Shown here: in pieces, positions 40,039 through 48,830 of the stretch
Numbering within the stretch: the stretch's first letter is position 1
How the letters are laid out: the number at the start of each line of letters is the position of its first letter
Assembly (NCBI RefSeq): GCF_001982615.1
Contig: NZ_MLCO01000005.1
Location: 1-64,000 of the forward strand
DNA from: Teichococcus deserti
GTDB taxonomy: Bacteria > Pseudomonadota > Alphaproteobacteria > Acetobacterales > Acetobacteraceae
Length of the DNA: 64,000 nucleotides
Reading direction: 5' to 3'
Made by a program: the position numbers and the translations under genes
Notes under the pieces: generated by a model
Databases searched by the model: none
What the model was told of the DNA's origin: nothing
Seen by the model: the letters and a program-made list of their open reading frames with translations, nothing else

Positions 40039-40707
40039 ATGAGAATCCTCTACCACCAGCCTCTTTGCCCTTATTCGCGCAAGGTTCGCCTTGTCCTCAG
40101 TGAGAAACGCATCCCCTTCGAGGTGCGGATCGAAAGGGTCTGGGAGCGGCGGGAGGAGTTCATGGAAATGAACCCCAGCGGCACCGTCCCCGTGCTGGTG
40201 GAAGAGAACGGCCTGATCCTGGCCGACAGCTACGCCATCTGCGAATACCTCGACGAGGCCTATCCCGACCTGCCCCTGATGGGACGGACGCTGGGTGAGC
40301 GCGCCGAGGTCCGCCGCCTGGTCGCCTGGTTCGACGGCAAGTTCGCCCGCGAGGTCACCGACAACCTCCTCGTCGAGAAGCAGTGGAAGCGCCTGATGGG
40401 CCGCGGCAGCGCCGACGCCGCCTCGCTGCGCGCCGGCTACGCCAACCTGAAGCCGCATCTGGACTACCTCGGCTGGCTGGCCGAAACCCGCCTGTGGCTG
40501 GCCGGCAATTCCCTGTCCATGGCCGACCTGGCCGCTGCCGCGCACCTGTCGGCCCTCGACTACATCGGTGACCTCGACTGGTCCCTGAACGACGCCGCCA
40601 AGGACTGGTACGCCCGGGTGAAGTCCCGCCCGGCTTTCCGCCCGCTGCTCGCCGACCGCGTCAGCGGGGTGAACCCGCCGCCGCATTACGCGGATCTGGA
40701 TTTTTAA
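40039..40707 (+). CDS. Glutathione S-transferase family protein
   Basis: 222 residues from ATG 40039. The thioredoxin-like N-domain has MRILYHQPLCPYSRKVRLVLSEK with Cys10 and Ser13 at the active-site turn, NPSGTVPVLVEENGLILADSYAICEYLDE as the glutathione-binding region (cis-Pro and Asp-Ser), and a helical C-domain with the N-capping LSMADLAAAAHLSALDYIG. The substrate is unknown. It is similar to GSTs of the FzlA/beta-like kind, but I cannot assign a class. Confidence 0.88.
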   Translation: MRILYHQPLCPYSRKVRLVLSEKRIPFEVRIERVWERREEFMEMNPSGTVPVLVEENGLILADSYAICEYLDEAYPDLPLMGRTLGERAEVRRLVAWFDGKFAREVTDNLLVEKQWKRLMGRGSADAASLRAGYANLKPHLDYLGWLAETRLWLAGNSLSMADLAAAAHLSALDYIGDLDWSLNDAAKDWYARVKSRPAFRPLLADRVSGVNPPPHYADLDF

Positions 40708-40733
40708 GGGTTTTCAGAGAAGGCAGGGGCAGG

Positions 40734-40770
40734 CCAGGGGAATGAATTCCCCTGGACCCCTTCTTTTTTC
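40734..40770 (+). terminator. Intrinsic terminator of the GST gene (left end of the element)
   Basis: The 10-bp GGGGAATGAATTCCCC-type stem is followed by ACCCCTTC and six T (40764-40769), starting 27 bases after the GST stop. It is one terminal hairpin of the dispersed element. Confidence 0.8.
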
Positions 40771-40924
40771 TGTCAGTGCTGCCGCGCGGCTTTGGCCAGG
40801 CGGGACACCACACTGAACCGCAGCGCGACCTGTCAGGGCGCGCTTTTTTTATGAAAACGGCGTCCCGCCGCGATGCCCTGGCGACGGTGCCGATGAGGCG
40901 CAGGTCCCACCACGGCCGGTGATC

Positions 40925-40962
40925 AGAAAAAAGAAGGGGGTCCGGGGGAATTCATTCCCCCG
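40925..40962 (-). terminator. Intrinsic terminator of the deacetylase gene (right end of the element)
   Basis: Read on the minus strand, CGGGGGAAT/ATTCCCCCG is followed by GACCCCCTTC and six T. It lies 18 bp beyond the deacetylase stop and mirrors the left-end terminator. Confidence 0.8.
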
Positions 40963-40980
40963 ACCTGCCCGATGCTTCTC

Positions 40981-41868
40981 TCAAGGCACCAACCCTTCCT
41001 TCAACCCATGAACGTGGTCGCAGATCGCCCCCGCGGTCGTCAGCCACACCGTGTCCCGCTGGGCGGCGATGTGTTGCAGGGCTTCGCGCAGGGCGCGCAG
41101 GCGGTAGGGCTGCCCGACGATATAGGGGTGGAGGGCGATGCCCATCACCTGGGGGCGGTTGTCGCGCACCTGGCGTCGGCGCTCCTCGAAGTCGTTCAGG
41201 ATCATGTTGGCGAATTGCTGGGCGCTGTCCTTGCGCGCGCCGATCGAGGGGATGTCGTTAATTTCCTGCGGGTAGGGGATCGAGAGCAGGCGTCCGGCCT
41301 TGGTCTTCAGCCAGGTCGGCTGGTCGTCGTGGCACCAGTTGAGGGTGTAGCGGTAGCCGGCCTCGACCAGCAGTTCGGGGGTGGAGAGGGTCTCGGCGAT
41401 CCAGGGGGACAGCCAGCCGGCGGGGGGCTTGCCCTCGGCCTCGGCGATGGCGGCGGTGGCTTCGGCGATCAGGGTGCGTTCTTCCGCCTCGCTCATCAGC
41501 GACTGGCGCTCGCTGTTGGTCCGGCCGTGGCCGGCGATCTCGTCGCCGCGGGCGCGGTGGGCGGCGACCAGGCTGGGGGCGTAGTCATACATGGCGCTGT
41601 TCAGCAGCACGGTGGCGGGCAGCTTCAGCTCGTCCAGCATTTCCAGCATGCGCCAGGCGCCCACCCGGTTGCCATAGTCCCGCCAGGCGTAGTTCAGCAC
41701 GTCCGGCTGCGGCCCGCCCGGGGCCAGCGACATGCCGAGGCCTTCGCCGAAGGCGAAATGCTCAAGATTGATGCCGAGATAGACCGCCAGCTTCTTCCCC
41801 GCCGGCCAGCCATAGGCCGCCCGGGAAGGCCAGGGGTGGTAGTCGTAGCGGCCATGGGTCGGCAGCAT
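40981..41868 (-). CDS. Polysaccharide deacetylase / PuuE-like family protein
   Basis: 295 residues from ATG 41868 with AGGAG 7 bases upstream. The NodB-homology core is visible: LAVYLGINLEHFAFGEGL, LPATVLLNSAMYDYAPSLV, HRARGDEIAGHGRTNSERQSLMSEAEERTLIAEA and GWLSPWIAETLSTPELLVEAGYRYTLNWCHDDQP, with ALHPYIVGQPYRLRAL near the end. This subgroup resembles allantoinase-like PuuE and other amide hydrolases more than chitin deacetylases. The substrate is not determined. It has no partner gene on its strand. Confidence 0.82.
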   Translation of the reverse strand: MLPTHGRYDYHPWPSRAAYGWPAGKKLAVYLGINLEHFAFGEGLGMSLAPGGPQPDVLNYAWRDYGNRVGAWRMLEMLDELKLPATVLLNSAMYDYAPSLVAAHRARGDEIAGHGRTNSERQSLMSEAEERTLIAEATAAIAEAEGKPPAGWLSPWIAETLSTPELLVEAGYRYTLNWCHDDQPTWLKTKAGRLLSIPYPQEINDIPSIGARKDSAQQFANMILNDFEERRRQVRDNRPQVMGIALHPYIVGQPYRLRALREALQHIAAQRDTVWLTTAGAICDHVHGLKEGLVP

Positions 41869-41982
41869 CGGCGGTCTCCTCGAGGTATCCGGTGCGGCGG
41901 CGAAGCAAGCGCCGGACCAGCCTGAAGCAAGCTTGTTGCTGCGCGGTTCCCGCGGCGCCAGAAACCCGCTAGAAGCCGCTGC

Positions 41983-43662
41983 ATGTCCAAGCCCCCGCCG
42001 GCCGAGGCGGCGTCGGCGCGCGCCCTGCTCTCCGCCACCGCCCGTCAGGGCCGGTCGCGGCTGGCGCGCCCCATCCTGCTCGGCCTTGCCTCGATCGCCT
42101 GCGGCCTGGCCCAGGCCTGGTTCATCGCCCATCTGCTGGCGGCGCTGCTCGGCCATGGCTCGGCCGGCTGGAGCGAGTTCTTCGCCGCCGCCAGCCTGGC
42201 GCTGCTGTCCATCGCGCTCGGCGTCGCGCAGGAGCGGGCCCAGGCCGCCGCCGGCGCCGCGGCGCGGGCCGATCTGCGCCGCCGCGCCTTCGACCGGCTG
42301 CTGGAAGCGGGCCCGGCGGATGACCGCCCGGTCGGCGAGCGCTCTGGCCTGGTGGTCGACCGCATCGAGGCGCTGGACGGCTATTTCTCCCGCTGGCTGC
42401 CGGCGGCGGTGCTCGCCGCGGCGGGGCCGCTGCTGATCGCCTGCGTCGTCGCCTTTGAGGACCCGCTGAGCGGCCTGATCCTCTTCGTCGCCGGTGCCAT
42501 GGTGCCGGTCGGCATGGCGGTGACCGGCATCGGCGCGGCGCTGGCCAGCCGGCAGCAGTTCGATGCGCTGCAGGCGCTGTCGGGCCGCTTCCTCGACCGG
42601 ATGCGCGGCCTGCCGCAGCTGGTGCTGTTCCGCCGCCAGGAGGCCGAGGCCCAGGCGCTGGGCCAGGCCGCCGACGAGCTGCGCCGCCGCACCATGAAGG
42701 TGCTGCGGGTGGCCTTCCTGTCCGGCCTGACGCTGGAGGTGATCGCCGCCGCGGTGCTGGGCTGCCTCGCCTGGCGCCACGGCAACCTGCTGGTCGGCGG
42801 CCATCCCGACCCGGCGGCGGCTCTCTTCTGCCTGTTGATGGTGCCGGGCTTCTTCGCGCCGCTGCGGGCCTTCTCGGCCGCCTATCACGAGCGCATGGCA
42901 GCCAACGGCGCCGCCGCCGCCCTGGCTCCGCTGCTGGCCGCGCCCGACTCGGAGCCCGGGCTGCAGCTCGCAGAGATCCCGCCGACGGTGGTGGTGACCT
43001 TCGAGCAGGTGGGCCTGACCTATGACCCCGCCCGCGGCCCGGCCCTGACCGACCTTTCTTTCAGAGTCATGCCGGGGGAAGCCCTGGTGCTGGCAGGCCC
43101 GTCCGGCTCGGGCAAGTCGTCGGTGCTGCGGCTGCTGATGGGCTTCTGCAGGCCGGATGGCGGCCGCATCGCGCTGAACGGCCGCGACGCGACCGCGCTG
43201 CGCCCCGAGGAGCTGCGCCGCCTGTCTTCCTATGTCGGCCAGAAGGCGCATCTGTTCCGCGACAGCATCCGCGCCAACATCGCCATGGCGCGGCCCGAGG
43301 CCAGCGAGGCCGAGATCGAGGCGGCGGCCCGCGCAGCCCATGTCACCGATTTCGCGTCCAGCCTGCCGGAGGGCCTCGACACCATGATTGGCGAGGGCGG
43401 CCTCGGCCTGTCCGGCGGCCAGGCGCAGCGGGTGGCCATCGCCCGCGCCTTCCTGCGCAACCGCCCGCTGGTGCTGCTGGACGAGCCCACCGCGCATCTC
43501 GACCCGGCGACCGAGGGCGAGCTGCTGGACAGCCTGCGCCGCCTCTGCGCCGGGCGCACCGCCATCATCGCCACCCATTCCTCCGCGCTGCGCGCCCGCT
43601 TCGGCCGGGTGCTGGAGCTGGAGAAGGGCCGCGCCGGCCTGCCGCGGATGGCCGGGGAGTGA
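41983..43662 (+). CDS. cydD: Thiol reductant ABC exporter subunit CydD
   Basis: 559 residues. An N-terminal ABC membrane domain (about 1-310; SRWLPAAVLAAAGPLLIACVVAFEDPLSGLILFVAGAMVP) and a C-terminal ATPase (Walker A AGPSGSGKSSV, signature LSGGQAQRVAIARA, Walker B PLVLLDEPTAHLD, switch His ATHSS). CydD and CydC export glutathione and cysteine to the periplasm and are needed for cytochrome bd assembly. cydC follows directly. The cydAB genes are not in the window. Confidence 0.92.
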   Translation: MSKPPPAEAASARALLSATARQGRSRLARPILLGLASIACGLAQAWFIAHLLAALLGHGSAGWSEFFAAASLALLSIALGVAQERAQAAAGAAARADLRRRAFDRLLEAGPADDRPVGERSGLVVDRIEALDGYFSRWLPAAVLAAAGPLLIACVVAFEDPLSGLILFVAGAMVPVGMAVTGIGAALASRQQFDALQALSGRFLDRMRGLPQLVLFRRQEAEAQALGQAADELRRRTMKVLRVAFLSGLTLEVIAAAVLGCLAWRHGNLLVGGHPDPAAALFCLLMVPGFFAPLRAFSAAYHERMAANGAAAALAPLLAAPDSEPGLQLAEIPPTVVVTFEQVGLTYDPARGPALTDLSFRVMPGEALVLAGPSGSGKSSVLRLLMGFCRPDGGRIALNGRDATALRPEELRRLSSYVGQKAHLFRDSIRANIAMARPEASEAEIEAAARAAHVTDFASSLPEGLDTMIGEGGLGLSGGQAQRVAIARAFLRNRPLVLLDEPTAHLDPATEGELLDSLRRLCAGRTAIIATHSSALRARFGRVLELEKGRAGLPRMAGE

Positions 43663-43667
43663 GCCGG

Positions 43668-45326
43668 ATGATGCTGACCGACCTGACCCGCGTGCTCGGC
43701 CTGTGGCGCGCGCGCAGCACCTGGCTGTGGTCGGGCGCCATCGTTGCCGTGCTGGCGACGCTGGCCGGCGTGGCGCTGCTGGCGCTGGCCGGGCGCGGCG
43801 TCTCCGAAGGCCTGCGCACCGGCGCGCTGACCGGCATCGCCGTCGGCTCGCTGCTGCTGCTGCGTCCGCTGATCTTTGTCCGCCCGGCGTCGCGCTACCT
43901 CGAGCGGCTGGTGACGCATTCGGCGACCTTCCGGGCGCTGGCCGACACCCGCATCTGGTTCTTCCGCCGCCTGGCCGAGCGGCTGCCCGGCGGCATCGGC
44001 CATCGCGGCGCCGGCGACCTGCTGGGCCGGCTGGTGGCCGATGTCGAGGCGCTGGACGGGCTCTATCTCCGCGCCCTGGTCCCCGGCGTCGCGGCGCTGG
44101 CCGTGGTGGTGGCCGTCGCCGTGCTGCTGGGCTTCGCCGGCCCGGGCATCGCCGTGCTGGTGGCGCTGCCGCTGGCGCTGGCCCTGCTGCTGCCGCCGCT
44201 GCTGGCCCCAGGCGCCGCCCGCGCCGCTGGCGAGGTGGCCGAGGCGCAAGGCGCGCTGCGGCGCGCCGCCGTCGACCCGCTGCTCGGCCTGGAAGACGTC
44301 CTGGCCGCCAATGCCGAGCCTCGCGCCGCCGCCCGCCTGGCGGAAAGCGGCGCGACCCTGGCCGAAACCCAGAAGAGATTGGCGCGCCGCGCTGCCTGGG
44401 GCGGCGCCGCCGGCAGCCTGCTGGCCCAGTCCGCGCTCTTCGCCGCGCTGGGCTATGGCCTGGCCGGCGGCCCCGGCGCGGTCGGCGGCACCATCATCGG
44501 GCTGTTCCTGGCGCTGGCCGCCGGCGAGGCCCTGGCCGGGCTGCCGCGCGCCGGCGCCGCGCTCGCCGCCGCCGGCGCCAGCGCCCGCCGCCTGTTCGAC
44601 GCCGCCGACACCCCTCCGCCGGTCGCCGAGCCGACCACCCCGGCCGAAGCCCCCCGCGGCCATGCCCTGCGCGCCGAGGGCGTCCGCTTCGCCTGGGCGG
44701 CCGACCGCGAGCCGGTCTTCACCGAGCTGAATTTCGACCTGCCGGAAGGCGGGCGGCTGGCGCTGCTGGGCCCCTCGGGCGCCGGCAAGTCGACGCTGGC
44801 GGCGCTGCTGCTGAAGCTGGCCGCCCCCCAGGAAGGCCGGCTGCTGCTGGGCGGCGTCGATATCGCCGAGCTTCCGGCCGATGCCGTGCGGGCGCGCATC
44901 GCCTGCCTGACCCAGGATGCGCGGCTGTTCGACGACAGCATCGCCGCCAACCTCCGCCTCGCAGCCCCCGAGGCCGATGACGCCGCGCTGTGGCAGGCGC
45001 TCGACCGCGCCGGCGTCGCCGATGTGGTGCGCGTCCTGCCGGAAGGCCTGGCGACCCGCTGCGGCGAGGGCGGCGCGCGCTTCTCCGGCGGGCAAGGGCG
45101 GCGGTTGGCGCTGGCCCGGGCGCTGCTGGCGCCGGCCGATATCCTGATCCTGGACGAGCCCGGCGCCGGCCTCGACCCCGAGGCGGAGCGCGCCTTCCTG
45201 GAGACGCTGGAGACGGCCACCGCCGGCCGCAGCGTCATCCTGATCGCGCACCGGCTGCTGGGTGTCGAGCGGCCGACCCGCATCCTGCGGCTGATCGGCG
45301 GCCGCGCCATGGCGGCGATGGGCTGA
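43668..45326 (+). CDS. cydC: Thiol reductant ABC exporter subunit CydC
   Basis: 552 residues from ATG 43668, which has GGGGAG about 10 bases upstream; GTG 43659 overlaps cydD and would add three residues but has no usable ribosome site. The membrane domain (about 1-300) is followed by an ATPase with LLGPSGAGKSTLAALLLKL, FSGGQGRRLALARALL, ILILDEPGAGLD and the switch His in LIAHR. It pairs with CydD. The signature reads FSGGQ rather than LSGGQ, which is common in CydC. Confidence 0.92.
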   Translation: MMLTDLTRVLGLWRARSTWLWSGAIVAVLATLAGVALLALAGRGVSEGLRTGALTGIAVGSLLLLRPLIFVRPASRYLERLVTHSATFRALADTRIWFFRRLAERLPGGIGHRGAGDLLGRLVADVEALDGLYLRALVPGVAALAVVVAVAVLLGFAGPGIAVLVALPLALALLLPPLLAPGAARAAGEVAEAQGALRRAAVDPLLGLEDVLAANAEPRAAARLAESGATLAETQKRLARRAAWGGAAGSLLAQSALFAALGYGLAGGPGAVGGTIIGLFLALAAGEALAGLPRAGAALAAAGASARRLFDAADTPPPVAEPTTPAEAPRGHALRAEGVRFAWAADREPVFTELNFDLPEGGRLALLGPSGAGKSTLAALLLKLAAPQEGRLLLGGVDIAELPADAVRARIACLTQDARLFDDSIAANLRLAAPEADDAALWQALDRAGVADVVRVLPEGLATRCGEGGARFSGGQGRRLALARALLAPADILILDEPGAGLDPEAERAFLETLETATAGRSVILIAHRLLGVERPTRILRLIGGRAMAAMG

Positions 45327-45890
45327 ATGGGCGCGGCGCTGGAGACGGCGCTGCGCGCGGCGGCCTTCGCCGACCCGGTCAATGCCGCGCTGCTGGACCG
45401 CCTGCGCGCGCTCGCCTTGCCGCAGGGTTTTTTGACGGCGGGCTGCCTGTTCCAGGCGGTGTGGAACCAAGTAGCCGGCCATCCGCCCGGCTGGGGCGTC
45501 AAGGACTACGACGTTTTCTACTATGATCCCTCCGACCTCTCCTTCGAGGCCGAGGATGCGGTGATCCGCCGCTGCGCCGCCGCCTTCGCCGATCTCGGCG
45601 CGGTGGTGGAGGTGAAGAACCAGGCCCGCGTGCATCTGTGGTACCGCGCCCGCTTCGGCGAGGATTATCCGGCGCTGGCCTCTGCCAGAGACGGCATCGA
45701 CCGCTACCTGATCGACTGCACCTGCATCGGCATCGAGGCGGCCACCGGCGCGCTCTACGCCCCCAGCGGGCTGGAGGATGTCTTTGCCGGCGTGCTGCGG
45801 ATCAACCCGCGCCACCCGCAGCCGGCGCAGTTCGCCCGCAAGGCCGAGGATTACCGCCGGCGCTGGCCGCATCTGCGCATCGAGGCCTGA
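45327..45890 (+). CDS. Nucleotidyltransferase family protein (NTP_transf_6 type)
   Basis: 187 residues; its ATG follows the cydC stop with no gap. FLTAGCLFQAVWNQVAGHPPGWGVKDYDVFYYDPSDLSFEAED holds the D-x-D-like metal site (KDYDVFYYD) and is typical of small stand-alone nucleotidyltransferases of this family; VKNQARVHLWYRARFG and YLIDCTCIGIE follow. Substrate unknown. Tight spacing suggests co-transcription with cydDC. Its stop abuts the stop of the convergent Sel1 gene. Confidence 0.78.
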   Translation: MGAALETALRAAAFADPVNAALLDRLRALALPQGFLTAGCLFQAVWNQVAGHPPGWGVKDYDVFYYDPSDLSFEAEDAVIRRCAAAFADLGAVVEVKNQARVHLWYRARFGEDYPALASARDGIDRYLIDCTCIGIEAATGALYAPSGLEDVFAGVLRINPRHPQPAQFARKAEDYRRRWPHLRIEA

Positions 45891-46652
45891 TCAGGCGCCC
45901 AGCTTCCGGAAGATCTCGGCCGACAGCGCCTGCAGTTCGGGCTCCGGCCTTCTGCTCAGCGCTTCCGCCATCTGCCCCAGAAAGCCGGGCGATCCGGTGG
46001 CGGCGGCCTTGGTGAACCAGTCCAGCGCTTCCGCGGACGTCGCCGCCAGCGTGCCCATGTTGAACTGCGCGCGGAAATCGCCCAGCGCCGCCGCGCGGGC
46101 ATAGAGCGCATGGGCCGCCGCGGGGTCGCGCGGCGTCTCCCAGCCTTCTTCCAGATAGCGGCCAAGGACCGTCATCGACTTGGCATGGCCCTGGTCCGCG
46201 GCGGCGCGGAACCAGCGGAATGCCTCGGCGCGCTGCCCGTCGCGGGCCAGCAGGCTGGCCAGGTTGTATTGCGCCCAGTCATAGCCGCGCCTGGCCCCCT
46301 CGGCGTAGATCGCCAGCGCCTTCGGCAGGTCGACGGCCGTGCCCCAGCCCAGCTCATGGCAGCGGCCGAGCATGGTTTCCGCCCGGACATTCCCCGTGGT
46401 CGCCGCGGTCCTGAACCAGGCGAAGGCGGTGGCCTGGTCCGCGGGGAGGCCACGGCCCTCGAGAAGAATTTGGCCGTAGAGGATCTGCGCCTCGACCATG
46501 CCGGCGCGGGCGGCGGCGGCGATCCAGCGGGCGGCCTCCTCGGGCGGGCCGGCAAAGGCGGCGGCCAGCTGCTCGGCCGTCGCCTCCCGCACCACGCCAG
46601 GGGCCAAAGGCGGCAAGGAAGGTTCGGGGGCGGGGCGGCGGCGGCGGAACAT
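45891..46652 (-). CDS. Sel1-repeat (tetratricopeptide-like) protein
   Basis: 253 residues from ATG 46652. After an Arg/Pro-rich head come about five Sel1 repeats, each with the A-x-x-x-L-G-x-x-Y/L-x-x-G pattern: AQILYGQILLEGRGL, AETMLGRCHELGWGT, AQYNLASLLARDGQ, SMTVLGRYLEEGWET, AQFNMGTLAA. Such solenoids mediate protein contacts. There is no signal peptide. Partner unknown. Confidence 0.88.
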   Translation of the reverse strand: MFRRRRPAPEPSLPPLAPGVVREATAEQLAAAFAGPPEEAARWIAAAARAGMVEAQILYGQILLEGRGLPADQATAFAWFRTAATTGNVRAETMLGRCHELGWGTAVDLPKALAIYAEGARRGYDWAQYNLASLLARDGQRAEAFRWFRAAADQGHAKSMTVLGRYLEEGWETPRDPAAAHALYARAAALGDFRAQFNMGTLAATSAEALDWFTKAAATGSPGFLGQMAEALSRRPEPELQALSAEIFRKLGA

Positions 46653-46698
46653 GCCGCCGGTTATGCTGTTGCGACCCGCTCGCAACAAGGTCCGAAAT

Positions 46699-47637
46699 TC
46701 AGACCGCGAGCAGCCCGCCCTGCTTGGCGCGGCCGGGCAGGGGGTGGCCCACCACCTCCTCGGCCAGGCGGCCGCATGCCATCAGCGCCTCGAGGTCCAA
46801 CCCGGTCTCGATGCCGGATTCGGCGCAGAGCAGCGCCAGGTCCTCGGTGCAGATATTCCCCGCGGCACCTGCATGTTTGCCGAAGGGGCAGCCACCCAGC
46901 CCGGCGATGGCGGCGTCAAAGCGGGCGACGCCGAGGCGCATCCCCTCCCAGGCATTGACCATGGCCATGCCGCGGGTGTCGTGCAGGTGTAGCGACAGCT
47001 CCAGATCCGGCCATTTGTCCCGCACGGCGCCGACCACGGCGGAAATCCGGCGCGGGGTGGCCCAGGCCATGGTGTCGGCGAGGGAAATGACCGGCGGCGC
47101 CAGGCCGACGCCGCCCGCCAGGGCGAGGACCGCGGCGATGCGGTCGATCACCGCGGCCACCGGCACCTCGCCCTGAAAATTGCAGCCGAAGGCGGCCATG
47201 ATGGTGGCGCGGGCAAAGGGCACCCGGTGCTCGGCATAGAGCGCCATCAGGGCGGCGGCGGCGGCCAGGTCCTCCTCGCGGTCGCGATTCTGGTTGCGCT
47301 TGCCGAAGACCTCGGAGGCGGAGACCGAGACGCTGCCGTCGATCGTCAGATGCGGCGCGACGAGCGCGCGCAGAAACCCCTTGGCGTTCAGCCAGAGCGC
47401 GCCGAAGGCCACGCCGTCGACGTCGCGCAGTCCCTGGCAGACCATCTCGGCATCGGCCATGCCGGGGACGCGGCGCGGATCGACGAAGGAGACGGTCTGG
47501 ATCCGCTTCAGCCCGGTGCCGGCCAGCGCCTGGATCAGCCGCAGCTTGTCGGCGGTGGCGATCGGGCCGCGCTCGAACTGGAAGCCCTCGCGCGGGCCTT
47601 CTTCGCGGATCTCGATGCGGGCGGGCAGCTGGCTCAT
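46699..47637 (-). CDS. Hydroxymethylglutaryl-CoA lyase-like enzyme
   Basis: 312 residues, DRE-TIM barrel. IEIREEGPREGFQFE is the N-terminal catalytic Arg/metal region, SLADTMAWATP and LHLHDTRGMAMVNA supply further metal ligands, and AGLGGCPFGKHAGAAGNICTEDL is the Cys-containing HMG-CoA lyase signature. It cleaves HMG-CoA or a related 3-hydroxyacyl-CoA. Its start overlaps the stop of the CoA-transferase gene (ATGA), which suggests that the transferase makes its substrate. Confidence 0.85.
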   Translation of the reverse strand: MSQLPARIEIREEGPREGFQFERGPIATADKLRLIQALAGTGLKRIQTVSFVDPRRVPGMADAEMVCQGLRDVDGVAFGALWLNAKGFLRALVAPHLTIDGSVSVSASEVFGKRNQNRDREEDLAAAAALMALYAEHRVPFARATIMAAFGCNFQGEVPVAAVIDRIAAVLALAGGVGLAPPVISLADTMAWATPRRISAVVGAVRDKWPDLELSLHLHDTRGMAMVNAWEGMRLGVARFDAAIAGLGGCPFGKHAGAAGNICTEDLALLCAESGIETGLDLEALMACGRLAEEVVGHPLPGRAKQGGLLAV

Positions 47638-48830
47638 GGCGCGTCATCCGGCAGGGTGAGGATGCCCTGCTCGGCCAGGGCCTGACGTTCATGCGCCCCG
47701 ATGCCGAGGCTGTCGAGCAGGGCCGCGGCGCCTTCGCCCACCGCCGGCGGCTGGCGGTCCAGGCGGATCTGCGCCGCCTCGAAGTGCAGCGGCGTCATCG
47801 GCAGGCTGGCGGTGATGCCTTCCGCCAGGCGGGTTGCACCCATGATGCCGCTGGCCGCCAGATGCGGGTCGTCGAACAGGTCCTCGGGATGGGCCACCGG
47901 GGCGCAGGGGATCAGCACCTCGCGGCCCAGCGCCTGCACCTCGGCCACCGTCATGGTCGCGAAGATTTCTTCCAGTCTCGGCATGATGCGGTCGCGGCCT
48001 GCCACGCGGCCGGCATTGCTGGCGAGCGACGGATCGGCGGCCAGGTCGTGCAAACCGAGGCGGGGCGCCAGCCGCTGCCAGTGCTGGTCGCTGGTAACGC
48101 CGACGAAGACCTGGCCATCGGCCGCCTGGAAGACGTCGTAAATGCCCCAGGTGATGCGCCGCGCGGTCATCGGCGGCACCCGCTGGCCGGCGCTGGCGCC
48201 GGCGGCCATGTGCTGGCCGACCATGAAGGCGACGCTCTCGAACAGCGCCGACTGCACCTTTTGCCCCGCGCCGGTGGCCTCGCGCTGGCGCAGCGCCGCC
48301 AGGATGCCGACCACGCCGAAGACGCCGCCCATGATGTCGACCACCGAGGTCCCGGCGCGCAGCGGCCGCCCCGGCAGGCCGGTCATGAAGGCCAGGCCCC
48401 CCTGCATCTGCACCACCTCGTCCAGCGCCGGCAGGTCCTCATAGGGGCCGGGAAGGAAGCCCTTCAGCGCGCAATAGACCAGGCGCGGGTTCTGTTCGCG
48501 CAGCTGCTCCCAGCCCAGGCCGAGCCGCTCCATGGTGCCGGGCGCGAAATTCTCGATCAGCACGTCGGCCGTCGGAATCAGCTTCTCCAGCACCGCCTTG
48601 CCGCGCGGATCCTTCAGATCCAGCGCCAGGCTGGTCTTGTTGCGGTTGTAGGTGGCGAAGAAGCCGGTGCCAAAGCCGCCCAGGCGGCGGGTGCGGTCGC
48701 CCTCGGGCGGCTCGATGCGGATGACCTCGGCGCCGAGATCGGCCAGCACCACGCCGCAGCTCGGCCCCATCACCGTATGGCCGAAATCCAGCACGCGCAG
48801 GCCGGTCAGCGGCAGGGGGTTCGTTGACAA
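47634..48830 (-). CDS. CaiB/BaiF family III CoA-transferase
   Basis: 398 residues from a TTG at 48830 (STNPLPLTGLRVLDFGHTVMGPSCGVVLADLGAEVIRIEPPEGD); no ATG lies in a better place. Visible family marks are NRNKTSLALDLKDPRGKAVLEKL, VLIENFAPGTMERLGLG, and PALDEVVQMQGGLAF with the catalytic Asp. It moves CoA between carboxylic acids. Together with the downstream lyase it forms a two-gene catabolic unit, divergent from an IclR regulator. Confidence 0.9.
   Translation of the reverse strand: MSTNPLPLTGLRVLDFGHTVMGPSCGVVLADLGAEVIRIEPPEGDRTRRLGGFGTGFFATYNRNKTSLALDLKDPRGKAVLEKLIPTADVLIENFAPGTMERLGLGWEQLREQNPRLVYCALKGFLPGPYEDLPALDEVVQMQGGLAFMTGLPGRPLRAGTSVVDIMGGVFGVVGILAALRQREATGAGQKVQSALFESVAFMVGQHMAAGASAGQRVPPMTARRITWGIYDVFQAADGQVFVGVTSDQHWQRLAPRLGLHDLAADPSLASNAGRVAGRDRIMPRLEEIFATMTVAEVQALGREVLIPCAPVAHPEDLFDDPHLAASGIMGATRLAEGITASLPMTPLHFEAAQIRLDRQPPAVGEGAAALLDSLGIGAHERQALAEQGILTLPDDAP

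Larger units (their letters stand above)
40734..40962. repeat. Dispersed intergenic element, copy 1, with inverted terminal hairpins
   Basis: The left end is hairpin CCAGGGGAAT/ATTCCCCTGG (40734-40755) then ACCCCTTCTTTTTT; the right end is the same motif inverted (GAAAAAAGAAGGGGGTC at 40926-40942, then hairpin 40943-40962). The interior shares blocks with copy 2 at 54644-54884, notably CGTCCCGCCG-GATGCCCTGGCG at 40861 and GGCCGGTGA-CAGAAA at 40914. It fills the gap between the convergent GST and deacetylase genes. No reading frame with protein character is seen in it. Confidence 0.7.

Noticed and set aside
40771-40925. Reading the interior of the dispersed element as a decayed gene
   Set aside because: No frame keeps protein-like composition in both copies, and similarity between copies is in short blocks without codon periodicity.
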